A DNA stretch of 64,000 bases from Capnocytophaga leadbetteri. Lineage in GTDB: Bacteria; Bacteroidota; Bacteroidia; Flavobacteriales; Flavobacteriaceae. Each line of letters starts with the position of its first letter. The first letter of the stretch is position 1. Of the stretch, positions 23,781 to 32,495 are shown one piece after another. Location of the stretch: NCBI RefSeq assembly GCF_003054025.1, contig NZ_QBKG01000010.1:1-64000 (forward strand). Reading direction: 5' to 3'. Under the pieces are notes generated by a model. The model had not been told where the DNA came from, did no database searches, and saw only the letters and a program-made list of their open reading frames with translations. The position numbers and the translations under genes are program-made.

Positions 23781-25088
23781 ATGAAGAAAGTAGCATTCTA
23801 CACTTTGGGTTGCAAACTCAACTTTGCCGAGACCTCTACCATAGCGCGTAGCTTTGAAGAGGACGGCTACATACGCGTTGATTTTGAAGACCCAGCCGAT
23901 ATATACGTTATAAATACTTGTTCGGTAACTGAAAATGCCGATAAACAGTTTAAGCAGATAGTACGCAAAGCGCTGAAAACTAATCCCAAGGCGTTTTTGG
24001 CGGCAGTGGGTTGTTATGCCCAGCTCAAACCCGAAGAGCTCGCCTCGGTAGACGGGGTGGACTTAGTGTTAGGCGCAAAAGAAAAGTTTAACATCACCCA
24101 ATATATAGACGACCTTACGAAGAATAACGAGGGGGTAGTGCATTCTTGCGAGATAGCCGAAACCGACTTCTACGTAGGGAGTTACTCTATTGGCGACCGC
24201 ACACGCGCTTTCCTGAAGGTGCAAGACGGCTGCGATTATAAGTGTACCTATTGTACTATACCGATGGCAAGGGGTATTTCGCGCAGTGATACCATTGAGA
24301 ATATATTGAGCAATGCCAAAAAGATTTCAGATAAAGGCATCAAAGAAATAGTACTCACAGGGGTAAATATAGGCGATTACGGCAAAGGAGAGTTTGGTAA
24401 TAAGAAGCACGAACACACCTTTTTGGAGTTGGTACAAGCCCTTGATAAGGTAGAAGGGATAGAGCGCCTGCGCATCTCGTCTATAGAACCTAACCTCATC
24501 AAAGACGAAACAATCGACTTTATAGCCCAATCGAATAGTTTTGTGCCACACTTTCATATTCCGCTGCAGAGTGGTAGCAATGAAATCCTTAAGAAAATGA
24601 AGCGTCGCTACTTACGCGAACTGTATGTGAGTAGGGTAGCCAAAATACGCGAGGTGATGCCTGATGCCTGTATAGGGGTAGATGTGATAGTCGGCTTCCC
24701 TGGGGAAACCGATGAGCATTTCTTAGAGACGTATTACTTTTTGAATGATTTAGATATTTCGTACTTGCACGTATTCACTTATTCGGAGCGCGATAACACT
24801 GAGGCAGTGCTTATGGACGGAGTTGTACCTGATGAGGTAAGAGCTAAGCGCAGCAAGATGCTACGCGGACTTTCGGCAAAGAAACGCAATGCTTTCTACG
24901 AAAGTCAGTTAGGCAAAGAGAAGACTGTACTTTTTGAAAGCGACAACAAGCAGGGCTATATACACGGTTTTACTGAGAACTACGTAAAGGTAAAAGCTCC
25001 GTGGGATCCTGCTTTAGTCAATACCCTTCATAAAGTAAAGCTTACCAAAATTGATGTTGATGGAATGGTGCGGTTTGAGTTTGTGTAA
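23781..25088 (+). CDS. mtaB: tRNA t6A37 methylthiotransferase MtaB
   Basis: 435 residues. This radical SAM enzyme adds a methylthio group to t6A37 in tRNAs that read ANN codons. The N-terminal UPF0004 domain has three cluster cysteines (in YTLGCKLN, NTCSVTE and GCYAQ). The radical SAM motif CDYKCTYC places Cys at 151, 155 and 158. A C-terminal TRAM-like part follows (about 375-435, VLFESDN...YVKVKA). The GCKLN opening separates MtaB from MiaB, which starts with GCQMN. It follows the small upstream gene with no gap. Confidence 0.93.
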   Translation: MKKVAFYTLGCKLNFAETSTIARSFEEDGYIRVDFEDPADIYVINTCSVTENADKQFKQIVRKALKTNPKAFLAAVGCYAQLKPEELASVDGVDLVLGAKEKFNITQYIDDLTKNNEGVVHSCEIAETDFYVGSYSIGDRTRAFLKVQDGCDYKCTYCTIPMARGISRSDTIENILSNAKKISDKGIKEIVLTGVNIGDYGKGEFGNKKHEHTFLELVQALDKVEGIERLRISSIEPNLIKDETIDFIAQSNSFVPHFHIPLQSGSNEILKKMKRRYLRELYVSRVAKIREVMPDACIGVDVIVGFPGETDEHFLETYYFLNDLDISYLHVFTYSERDNTEAVLMDGVVPDEVRAKRSKMLRGLSAKKRNAFYESQLGKEKTVLFESDNKQGYIHGFTENYVKVKAPWDPALVNTLHKVKLTKIDVDGMVRFEFV

Positions 25089-25119
25089 AGTAAAAGAATG
25101 AGAAAATAATAAAACAACA

Positions 25120-25746
25120 ATGGCACACTATAAAACAGAATTAATGTTAGAATTCCCTGGGTTTGTACTCTTCGATCCAGTAGTACTACAAGAGTTCCTA
25201 CTCGAAAAAGGTATAGAAGATGATGATTTACTGAAATACTTCATCAATAACCCTGCAATAGGTGAGGAAAGTATCCAACGAGGAATATTACTACCTATCT
25301 ATAATATAGAACCTTTTGATTATGAAATACTCATAAATACAACTCCCAAAAGTGAAATCCCTACCGAATGGGTAGTTTTTAAAAATGAAGTCTTATTACC
25401 TCTACAAGTAAAAAGCGGAAGGTTAGCTGTAGAAGATATCTATATGATAATGAGTTGGGATTACGAAAGTAATTATTCTGATTTTGCTACAGGAAAGAGC
25501 CTAAATCCTCAACCCCCTGTAGAAGGTGTAGAATTAAATGGAGACACAGGAGATAGATTTGATATTCCAGCAGGTAATTACGGGGTAAAAGTATTAGGCT
25601 TCTTAGATGTAAATGAACCTGATATTTTTGAGAGTAAGTGTGGCTATGAATTGTTTTTTGAAAAGATGGATACTTTGCCTATAATTCCTGAAAATATAGA
25701 TGTAGATAAGTTGGATTATAAAGTAAAAGTAATATCTGAAAGATGA
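25120..25746 (+). CDS. Hypothetical acidic protein
   Basis: 208 residues; not recognised. It is soluble and acidic and has no signal peptide. The visible blocks are LMLEFPGFVLFDP near the start, a DDDLLKYFINNPAIGEESIQRGI segment, a central run ending in IPTEWVVFKNEVLLPLQVKSGRL, and GDRFDIPAGNYGVKVLGF near 150-170. The last block, a strand-turn-strand with PAGNYGV, resembles segments of small immunity and competence-inhibitor proteins, but this is only a resemblance in style. It overlaps the following lipoprotein gene by 4 bp (ATGA) and comes 31 bp after mtaB. Confidence 0.65.
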   Translation: MAHYKTELMLEFPGFVLFDPVVLQEFLLEKGIEDDDLLKYFINNPAIGEESIQRGILLPIYNIEPFDYEILINTTPKSEIPTEWVVFKNEVLLPLQVKSGRLAVEDIYMIMSWDYESNYSDFATGKSLNPQPPVEGVELNGDTGDRFDIPAGNYGVKVLGFLDVNEPDIFESKCGYELFFEKMDTLPIIPENIDVDKLDYKVKVISER

Positions 25747-26405
25747 AAATTCTTTTAACAATTACCTTATCTCTGCTGCTTTTTTCTTGCAATAACCCTA
25801 TTGTTAGCTTCAAAAAATCTTGTGATAGACAAGCAGCTAAGGAAAAAGTAGAAGCTCTTGTGGAAGTACAAGAGAAAATAAAGCAAGTAGAGCGCCTTAT
25901 GGGCAAAGATCGCCTTTATTGGGAGCAAGACAGTGTGCAGCAGGCTGATAAGACTTACTATCGCTTTAGACTTCTTACTAAAGCACCTTTTGTAGAAAAG
26001 CAGTTGTACACTTTCTGGGTAGATAAAAACGATTGTAAGGCTATCTTTTTAGAAGCAAAAGCCGATAGCCTTGTGCCTTATAAAGAAGTAGAAAAACAAC
26101 GACTGCAACAAGCAAAACAGCCACGGCAGTTTCCTGCTTTCTTTAAACAGTTTGCCGCTGATATAGCCTTTAGGCAGCAACACGTGGGCGAGTATCTGAT
26201 GAGCTTTTCGGTAGAAAAAGACGGTAGTATAGTCACTACTGAAGAGGAGTTGCTCACTCTGCCTATAGATGAATTGCAGACCTACACATTTACCTATTAC
26301 CCTGATAGTGTGTGCTGTGAGCATACCGATACCCACCAAATATTGGTATTTGTGCCGGTAGGCAACACTTGGCAGCTAACACAAGTGGTAACCAATAATA
26401 GATAA
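25743..26405 (+). CDS. Lipoprotein of unknown function
   Basis: 220 residues with a lipoprotein signal peptide: KILLTITLSLLLFSC, with the lipobox Cys at 16. The mature part begins with basic and charged helices (QAAKEKVEALVEVQEKIKQVERLM, shown as a likely amphipathic coil). It continues as a mixed domain with repeated YxF/YTF strands, and two neighbouring cysteines occur near the end (SVCCEHTD). It is likely anchored in the inner leaflet of the outer membrane or the periplasmic face. No family is recognised. Translation is coupled to the preceding gene by a 4-bp overlap. Confidence 0.7.
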   Translation: MKILLTITLSLLLFSCNNPIVSFKKSCDRQAAKEKVEALVEVQEKIKQVERLMGKDRLYWEQDSVQQADKTYYRFRLLTKAPFVEKQLYTFWVDKNDCKAIFLEAKADSLVPYKEVEKQRLQQAKQPRQFPAFFKQFAADIAFRQQHVGEYLMSFSVEKDGSIVTTEEELLTLPIDELQTYTFTYYPDSVCCEHTDTHQILVFVPVGNTWQLTQVVTNNR

Positions 26406-26424
26406 TTCAAAAATCACAATTGAT

Positions 26425-27054
26425 ATGGATAATTTTATAGACACTTTATCGCAGATAGATCAGATATATCTGTGGGATTTAATTGGTACAGCAGTCTTTG
26501 GCGTGTCGGGGGTATTAGTAGGCTTAGAGCGCCGTATGGACGTGTTTGGTATGCTTATCTTAGCCTTTGTTACAGGGGTAGGAGGGGGTACTCTGCGCGA
26601 TATTATGATAGGCAGTATACCTGTATTCTGGATGAACAACCTAACGTATATACTGATGATAATTATCAGTGTGGTGCTAACTGTTATCTTCAGGAAACAG
26701 TTCTCTGAACACTGGAGTAAATCGCTAATGCTCTTCGATACGATTGGGTTAGGGGTATTTACTATTATAGGGATAGAGAAAGCCTTGCGATTTGGGCTAT
26801 CGCCTACTATAGCTATAATTCTGGGTACTATGACAGGTAGCTTCGGAGGGGTAATTCGCGATATATTGGCAAACAAACTGCCTGCCCTTTTCCACAAAGA
26901 GATTTACGCTACCGCTTGTATTGCAGGGGGTACTGTCTATTTCCTAATCAATGGATTGATGAATCATAACTTAGTGGTATTCATCACAATAATGGTAGTG
27001 ATTAGCGTGCGTTTGCTGTCGCTAAAATACCATTGGGAATTGCCTAAGTTTTAA
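26425..27054 (+). CDS. TRIC-family (UPF0126) cation channel protein
   Basis: 209 residues with seven predicted membrane segments built from two similar halves. Each half carries the glycine-rich family motif: GVGGGTLRDIMIG (about 52-64) and GSFGGVIRDILANKLP (about 135-150). Bacterial TRIC proteins (formerly UPF0126, YadS-like) form trimeric monovalent-cation channels in the cytoplasmic membrane. It begins 19 bp after the lipoprotein gene and ends shortly before the trigger factor promoter. Confidence 0.9.
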   Translation: MDNFIDTLSQIDQIYLWDLIGTAVFGVSGVLVGLERRMDVFGMLILAFVTGVGGGTLRDIMIGSIPVFWMNNLTYILMIIISVVLTVIFRKQFSEHWSKSLMLFDTIGLGVFTIIGIEKALRFGLSPTIAIILGTMTGSFGGVIRDILANKLPALFHKEIYATACIAGGTVYFLINGLMNHNLVVFITIMVVISVRLLSLKYHWELPKF

Positions 27055-27083
27055 AGGGTGAAATGTTAATTATTAATGAATTG

Positions 27084-27114
27084 TTGCATATTTCAGCTAA
27101 AAGTATTATCTTTG
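27084..27114 (+). promoter_or_regulatory. Promoter of tig
   Basis: TTG at 27084-27086, 20 bp, TATCTTTG at 27107-27114; 37 bp before the tig ATG. Confidence 0.78.
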
Positions 27115-27151
27115 CAAGCTGAAATAATTAAGATAAAATATTTTTTAAAAA

Positions 27152-28477
27152 ATGAACATAAGTAGAGAGCAAAAAGATGCTTTAAACGCCGTGATTACGA
27201 TAGATATCGTAAAGAGTGATTATGCTGAAAATGTAGAGAAAACACTTAATCGCTATCGCAAAACAGCCAATGTGCCTGGTTTTAGAAAAGGACACGTGCC
27301 AATGGGTATGATTCAAAGACAGTTTGGCAAGGCTATCAAATTTGATGAAATAAACGAAATCACTAATCGTAGCCTAAACGAGTATATATACAAAGAAAAG
27401 ATTGGTATGCTCGGCAATCCTCTTCCGATAGTAAAAGACATCGATATAGAAGCTGATGACTTCCAATTTCAGTTTGAGATAGGCTTAGCTCCTACTTTTG
27501 AAGTAAACTTAAAACCAGCTGAAGGTATTTTGCGCTATGAAATAGAGGTAGATGAGCCACAAATCGATAAACAAATTGAGCGCATTCAGAAACAATTCGG
27601 CAAATTGGTATCAAAAGGCGAAGTACTCGATAGCGAAGATATAGAGCTAACAGGTACTTTCTTCAACGAAGAAAAGAATATTGAAAGTCAAGCTACTTTT
27701 AAACTTACTGACCTAAGTCCTGAAGTGCGCAAAACCTTTATAGGCAAAAAAGTAGGCGATCAGTTTCAACTACAAACCAAAGGACTTTTTGAAGATGCAC
27801 ACAGCCTAATGCACTACTTAAAAGTATCGCACGATGAGGCGCATCATTTAGATGTAGAAGTTACTTTTACTTTGGAAGAGATAAACGAACGCGAAAAAGC
27901 AGCTTTAGATGCTGATTTGTTTTCTAAACTATTCCCTGACGGTAGTGTAACTACTGAAGAGCAATTGCGCGCTAAGATAAAAGAAGGTGCTGAACTACAG
28001 TTTAACGAACAAGCAGACCAGCACTTCTTAAACACAGTGACTGATTATTTGGTAGATAATACTAAGTTTGATTTGCCAGCTACTTTCTTGAAAAAATGGC
28101 TACGCACAGCAGGTGAAAAAGAACTTACTGAGCAAGAAGCTAATGAAGAATACGAACGTTCAGAAAGAGGATTGCGTTATCAGCTTATTGAATCTAAAAT
28201 AATGAACGACAACAATCTACATCCTACCAATGAAGAGATAAAAGAGTTTGGTAGAGAGTACATCAAAGCGCAACTATTGCAATATGGTATGCCAGCAGAT
28301 GATGATGCTCAAGTAGATAGTATTTTGGATAGAATATTGAAAAACCGCGAAGAAGTACAACGCATTCAGCAACAAGTAGTATTTAAGAAATTGATAGCTT
28401 TCTACAAAGAAAATGCAGCTATTAATACTAAGAAAGTTACTTTTGATGAGTTTATCAAATTAGCATTCCCAGAATAA
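27152..28477 (+). CDS. tig: Trigger factor
   Basis: 441 residues. Trigger factor is the ribosome-bound chaperone that meets nascent chains at the exit tunnel. The ribosome-docking signature is present as VPGFRKGHVP (about 41-50). The middle region is a diverged FKBP-like PPIase domain (about 150-235), and the C-terminal helical cradle runs from about 255. Bacteroidota trigger factors have this weak PPIase domain. The gene has its own promoter and stands before clpP-clpX, the same order as in Escherichia coli (tig-clpP-clpX). Confidence 0.95.
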   Translation: MNISREQKDALNAVITIDIVKSDYAENVEKTLNRYRKTANVPGFRKGHVPMGMIQRQFGKAIKFDEINEITNRSLNEYIYKEKIGMLGNPLPIVKDIDIEADDFQFQFEIGLAPTFEVNLKPAEGILRYEIEVDEPQIDKQIERIQKQFGKLVSKGEVLDSEDIELTGTFFNEEKNIESQATFKLTDLSPEVRKTFIGKKVGDQFQLQTKGLFEDAHSLMHYLKVSHDEAHHLDVEVTFTLEEINEREKAALDADLFSKLFPDGSVTTEEQLRAKIKEGAELQFNEQADQHFLNTVTDYLVDNTKFDLPATFLKKWLRTAGEKELTEQEANEEYERSERGLRYQLIESKIMNDNNLHPTNEEIKEFGREYIKAQLLQYGMPADDDAQVDSILDRILKNREEVQRIQQQVVFKKLIAFYKENAAINTKKVTFDEFIKLAFPE

Positions 28478-28502
28478 TACATAAAAACACAAACTATTAC
28501 CA

Positions 28503-28560
28503 GTCCAAAATTGTCAGTAACCACCGAGTATTTTGTTGTATTGACAATTTTGGACTTTTA
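28503..28560 (+). terminator. Long hairpin between tig and clpP
   Basis: A perfect 14-bp inverted repeat (arms 28503-28516 and 28542-28555, 25-nt loop) is followed by TTTTAATAATT. It may end tig transcription in part or act as a processing hairpin before clpP; the stem is AT-rich and the T-run short. Confidence 0.5.
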
Positions 28561-28586
28561 ATAATTAAATTGATAATTAAAAGAAC

Positions 28587-29246
28587 GTGAATTTAACAGA
28601 CGAATTTAGAAAATATGCTATTAAACAGCACGGTGTGAACAGTCTTTACTACGATAAAATAGTAGGTAGTATGACGCCTTATATTATGGAGGAACGCCAG
28701 CTAAATGTAGCACAAATGGACGTGTTTTCGCGTCTGATGATGGATAGAATCATCTTTCTTGGTACAGATGTAAATGACCAAGTAGCCAATATAGTAACTG
28801 CTCAGCTTCTTTTCTTAGAGAGTGTAGATAGCGGCAAAGATATTCAGATATATATCAACTCGCCCGGTGGTAGTGTATACGCCGGTTTAGGTATCTATGA
28901 TACTATGCAGTTTATCAAACCCGATGTAGCTACTATCTGTACAGGTATAGCCGCTTCGATGGCAGCAGTACTGCTATGTGCAGGAGCTGAAGGCAAACGT
29001 TCTGCTTTGCCACATTCGCGCGTGATGATACACCAACCCTCAGGAGGAGCGCAAGGGGTAGCGAGCGATATGGAAATCAACCTAAAAGAGATGTTGAAGC
29101 TCAAAAATGAACTTTACGAAATCATAGCCAAACACAGCAAACAGCCTTTTGCTAAGGTGTATAAAGACTCAGAGCGCGACTACTGGATGATAGCACGCGA
29201 GGCTAAAGAGTATGGTATGATAGATGAAGTATTAGAAAGAAAATAA
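28587..29246 (+). CDS. clpP: ATP-dependent Clp protease proteolytic subunit
   Basis: 219 residues from a GTG start at 28587; no suitable ATG lies upstream, and the start [19 protein letters not shown] fits flavobacterial ClpP. The catalytic Ser124 is in [10 protein letters not shown], His149 in MIHQP and the Asp in the SERDYWM segment. ClpP forms a double seven-subunit ring that degrades proteins fed by ClpX. The stop codon overlaps the clpX ATG by one base (TAATG), so translation is coupled. No consensus promoter is visible between tig and clpP, so read-through from the tig promoter is likely. Confidence 0.95.
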   Translation: MNLTDEFRKYAIKQHGVNSLYYDKIVGSMTPYIMEERQLNVAQMDVFSRLMMDRIIFLGTDVNDQVANIVTAQLLFLESVDSGKDIQIYINSPGGSVYAGLGIYDTMQFIKPDVATICTGIAASMAAVLLCAGAEGKRSALPHSRVMIHQPSGGAQGVASDMEINLKEMLKLKNELYEIIAKHSKQPFAKVYKDSERDYWMIAREAKEYGMIDEVLERK

Positions 29247-30484
29247 TGGCTAAAAAGAAAGAAGAAATAGAATTTTGCTCATTCTGTGGGCGTTCTGAAC
29301 CCGAAACCGAGATACTTATCAGAGGTATGGGGGGTAATATATGCAACTTTTGTGTAGATCAGGCTAACATCATTATTGAGGAGGCTCTGAAACACGAAAA
29401 AAACAAAGATAAAAAAGCTACGAATGTAGAAATATCTCTGAAAACGCCTCAAGAAATTAAGCGTTTTCTCGACCAATATGTTATAGGACAAGATTTTACT
29501 AAGAAAATACTATCAGTAGCGGTGTATAACCACTACAAGCGTTTGCAACAGCCTAACGTAGATGACGAGGTAGAAATACAGAAGAGCAACGTGATAATGG
29601 TGGGAGAGACCGGTACAGGTAAAACCCTTGTAGCCCGTACTATTGCCAAAATGCTGAATGTACCTATTGCTATAGTAGATGCTACCGTACTGACTGAGGC
29701 CGGCTATGTAGGCGAAGATGTAGAGAGCATTCTTAGCCGTCTGCTACAAGCTGCAGACTATGATGTAGCTAAAGCCGAAAGAGGTATCGTATTTATAGAT
29801 GAAATAGACAAGATAGCGCGCAAGAGCGATAATCCGTCTATTACCCGTGATGTTTCGGGTGAGGGCGTACAGCAAGCTTTGCTTAAACTTTTAGAGGGTT
29901 CAGTAGTGAATGTACCCCCTAAAGGAGGTCGCAAGCACCCTGACCAGAAGTATATAGAGGTAAATACCGAGCATATTCTCTTTATAGCAGGTGGAGCTTT
30001 TGACGGTATAGAGCGCGTGATATCTAAGCGCCTGAATATGCAGGCAGTAGGCTATAACTCCTCTAAAAACACCCATATAGACCGCAAAAACTTAGTGCAG
30101 TATATCATTCCTAAAGATCTGAAAGACTTTGGTTTGATACCTGAAATTATAGGTCGTTTGCCTGTGCTTACCTATATGAATCCGTTAGATAGACACACGC
30201 TTAGAATGATACTTACTGAACCTAAGAATGCTATCATTAAACAGTACCAAAAACTGTTTGAGATGGACGGCATAAGATTTGAGATAACAGAGGAAGCCCT
30301 TGACTTTATAGTAGAGAAAGCTTTAGAATACAAATTAGGGGCACGAGGTTTGCGTTCGTTATGCGAGAATATCCTAACTGATGCTATGTTTGAACTTCCT
30401 AATTCGGGTGTTAAAAATCTAACCGTTACTAAGGAATACGCAGAAGAGAAACTAAACAAATCGGCATTGCAAATTGCCTCATAA
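29246..30484 (+). CDS. clpX: ATP-dependent Clp protease ATP-binding subunit ClpX
   Basis: 412 residues. The N-terminal C4 zinc domain is complete (Cys 11, 14, 33 and 36). The AAA+ core carries the Walker A motif GETGTGKT (about 119-126), the pore loop after GYVGEDVE, Walker [12 protein letters not shown] and the sensor-2 arginine region KLGARGLR. ClpX unfolds tagged substrates and passes them to ClpP. It overlaps clpP by one base and is followed 11 bp later by a thioredoxin-fold gene. Confidence 0.97.
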   Translation: MAKKKEEIEFCSFCGRSEPETEILIRGMGGNICNFCVDQANIIIEEALKHEKNKDKKATNVEISLKTPQEIKRFLDQYVIGQDFTKKILSVAVYNHYKRLQQPNVDDEVEIQKSNVIMVGETGTGKTLVARTIAKMLNVPIAIVDATVLTEAGYVGEDVESILSRLLQAADYDVAKAERGIVFIDEIDKIARKSDNPSITRDVSGEGVQQALLKLLEGSVVNVPPKGGRKHPDQKYIEVNTEHILFIAGGAFDGIERVISKRLNMQAVGYNSSKNTHIDRKNLVQYIIPKDLKDFGLIPEIIGRLPVLTYMNPLDRHTLRMILTEPKNAIIKQYQKLFEMDGIRFEITEEALDFIVEKALEYKLGARGLRSLCENILTDAMFELPNSGVKNLTVTKEYAEEKLNKSALQIAS

Positions 30485-30495
30485 CAATAACAACT

Positions 30496-31110
30496 ATGGA
30501 ACTAACATCTATTATACGCGAGAGTATGCTAAAAGCTATCAGCTATGAAACCTATCGGAATTTGATAGACAAGTATGAGGCTGAGGGCAAAAGCAGTGGG
30601 GTAGAACAGACTGAAGAACTGATACACTATACCGCTCTAAACCAGAAACGCTATAAACGACTTGATAAAACTATTGAGATAGCAGAAGATAAAGCGGCTT
30701 TTTTTAAGAATTATCCTAATAGCATTTGCTTATTGGTGATAACAGAGACTTGGTGTGGTGATGCGGCACAGATTTTGCCAGTGGTGCATAAGATAGCCGA
30801 GTTGAACCCTAAAATCACGATGAAAATAGTATTTCGTGATGAAAATGAAGCGTTAATGAATGAGTTTCTGACCAATGGAGGTAAGGCTATCCCTATAGTG
30901 ATATTCTTAGATTTGCAGGATAAGGTGTTAGCTCGTTGGGGGTCTCGTCCTTCAGTGGCTACCCAAATGGTAGCTGAAGAAAAAGCCAAAAATGGCAAGC
31001 TGACTCCTGAATTTAAAGAAAATCTTCAGAGATGGTACAACCAAGATAAAGGGGCTACTATCGTAGATGATTTTATAGCTATAATGCAATCTATCTTAAC
31101 CGAAAAATAA
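30496..31110 (+). CDS. Thioredoxin-fold protein without CXXC
   Basis: 204 residues with no signal peptide. From about 75 it has a thioredoxin-like pattern: SICLLVITETWCGDAAQ, then a FRDENEALMNEFL helix and a GGKAIPIVIFLD strand with the cis-Pro. The active site reads WCGDA instead of WCGPC, so the resolving cysteine is missing and a normal dithiol redox role is unlikely. Related Bacteroidota proteins keep this WCGD pattern, so it is probably a family trait and not damage. It follows clpX by 11 bp. Confidence 0.8.
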   Translation: MELTSIIRESMLKAISYETYRNLIDKYEAEGKSSGVEQTEELIHYTALNQKRYKRLDKTIEIAEDKAAFFKNYPNSICLLVITETWCGDAAQILPVVHKIAELNPKITMKIVFRDENEALMNEFLTNGGKAIPIVIFLDLQDKVLARWGSRPSVATQMVAEEKAKNGKLTPEFKENLQRWYNQDKGATIVDDFIAIMQSILTEK

Positions 31111-31117
31111 TAAGTGT

Positions 31118-31798
31118 ATGAAGAAAATAATAATAGCTTTAGGTGCTTTAGTAGCTATCACAGCCAACGCACAAGAGACTAATACAACTACTGTATCAGA
31201 ACCCGTACAACAGTCCGTACGCACAACGCAATCAGTACAGACTAACCAAAATGCATATACTGCCCAGACCGCTGTTGCTCCGGTAGAAGAAGCTAAACCT
31301 ACTACCTTAGAAGGGGTGTTTCAGCAACTGATAGACAGATCGGGGGCTTGGCAGAACTTCAAGATGTTAGACAGAGGTAAATTGGCTGCCTTTCAGCGCA
31401 GTATGACTGACAGCATCAACGGAGTGCGTTCGCAATTAGTAGCTGAAAAGCAAAAAGTAAAAGAAAATGAAGCTACCATAAAAGAGCTCAACGATAAAAT
31501 AACAGAGATACAAGCGGCTCTCGACCAAACTAAAGATCAAAAAGACAGTGTGAGTTTCTTTGGTGCTTTAGTATCTAAAGGGCTATACAATACTATTATG
31601 TGGGGTATCGTATTGGCTTTGGCATCGTTATTGGTGCTTTATATCTACAAATTCTCTAATGGTAATGTAGTAACAAAAAAATCTATAAATGACCTAAACG
31701 AATTGCAAGAGGAGTACGAGAACTACCGCAAAGCAGCTATTGAACGCGAGCAGAAAGTACGCCGCCAATTGCAAGACGAAATTAACAAACACAGATAA
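31118..31798 (+). CDS. Exported coiled-coil membrane protein upstream of trmD
   Basis: 226 residues. It has a signal peptide (KKIIIALGALVAITANAQ), a Thr/Gln/Val-rich linker (about 20-60), a helical segment (about 60-140) and a coiled coil with KQKVKENEATIKELNDKI. A single transmembrane helix follows (about 155-178, IMWGIVLALASLLVLYIYKF), then a charged cytoplasmic coiled-coil tail. Database entries for this neighbour of trmD are sometimes named after the methyltransferase, but no methyltransferase motif is present. Function is unknown. It ends 3 bp before trmD. Confidence 0.75.
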   Translation: MKKIIIALGALVAITANAQETNTTTVSEPVQQSVRTTQSVQTNQNAYTAQTAVAPVEEAKPTTLEGVFQQLIDRSGAWQNFKMLDRGKLAAFQRSMTDSINGVRSQLVAEKQKVKENEATIKELNDKITEIQAALDQTKDQKDSVSFFGALVSKGLYNTIMWGIVLALASLLVLYIYKFSNGNVVTKKSINDLNELQEEYENYRKAAIEREQKVRRQLQDEINKHR

Positions 31799-31801
31799 TT
31801 A

Positions 31802-32476
31802 ATGCGCATTGATATTATTTCGGTAGTACCCGAACTGATAAAAGGTTTTTTTGACTATTCTATCATCAAGCGCGCTATAGATAAGCAGTTGGTAGAGGTG
31901 TATTTTCATAATTTGCACGATTATGCTAACAATGCTTATCGCCAAGTAGATGACTATCAGTTTGGTGGAGGCGCTGGTATGGTGATGATGATAGAGCCTA
32001 TTGATAAATGTATCACGGCACTAAAAACAGAGCGCCATTATGATGAGGTAATATTTCTGACTCCTGATGGCGAAACACTGCAACAGAAAACAGCTAATAA
32101 GCTATCGCTATCAGAAAACCTAATTATTCTTTGTGGGCACTTTAAAGGGGTAGACCAGCGCGTACGCGACCATTTTATTACCAAAGAAATCTCTATAGGC
32201 GATTATGTGCTTTCAGGAGGTGAACTTGGAGCAGCAGTATTGTGCGATGCTGTTATCAGACTTATACCAGGGGTGCTTTCTGATGAGACTTCAGCTCTTA
32301 CCGACTCTTTTCAAGATAATCTATTAGCACCACCTGTTTATACACGTCCGGCGAACTATAAAGGATGGGAAGTGCCAGAGGTACTCACGAGTGGCAATAC
32401 TTCTAAAATAGAACAATGGCGAGAAGAAATGGCTTACCAGCGCACTAAAGAAAGAAGGCCAGACCTGCTGAAATAA
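31802..32476 (+). CDS. trmD: tRNA (guanine-N1)-methyltransferase
   Basis: 224 residues, typical of TrmD. It is a SPOUT-class enzyme that methylates G37 in tRNAs for Leu, Pro and Arg and prevents frameshifting. The start [20 protein letters not shown] is the usual TrmD opening, followed by [13 protein letters not shown]. The knotted SAM-binding region carries [12 protein letters not shown] and [11 protein letters not shown], and the C-terminal part holds [18 protein letters not shown]. It follows the coiled-coil membrane protein gene by 3 bp. Confidence 0.96.
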   Translation: MRIDIISVVPELIKGFFDYSIIKRAIDKQLVEVYFHNLHDYANNAYRQVDDYQFGGGAGMVMMIEPIDKCITALKTERHYDEVIFLTPDGETLQQKTANKLSLSENLIILCGHFKGVDQRVRDHFITKEISIGDYVLSGGELGAAVLCDAVIRLIPGVLSDETSALTDSFQDNLLAPPVYTRPANYKGWEVPEVLTSGNTSKIEQWREEMAYQRTKERRPDLLK

Positions 32477-32495
32477 AGATAAAAAACATTAAAAA

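Noticed and set aside
26460-26897. 145-codon open frame on the minus strand
   Set aside because: Antisense inside the TRIC channel gene; no independent evidence.
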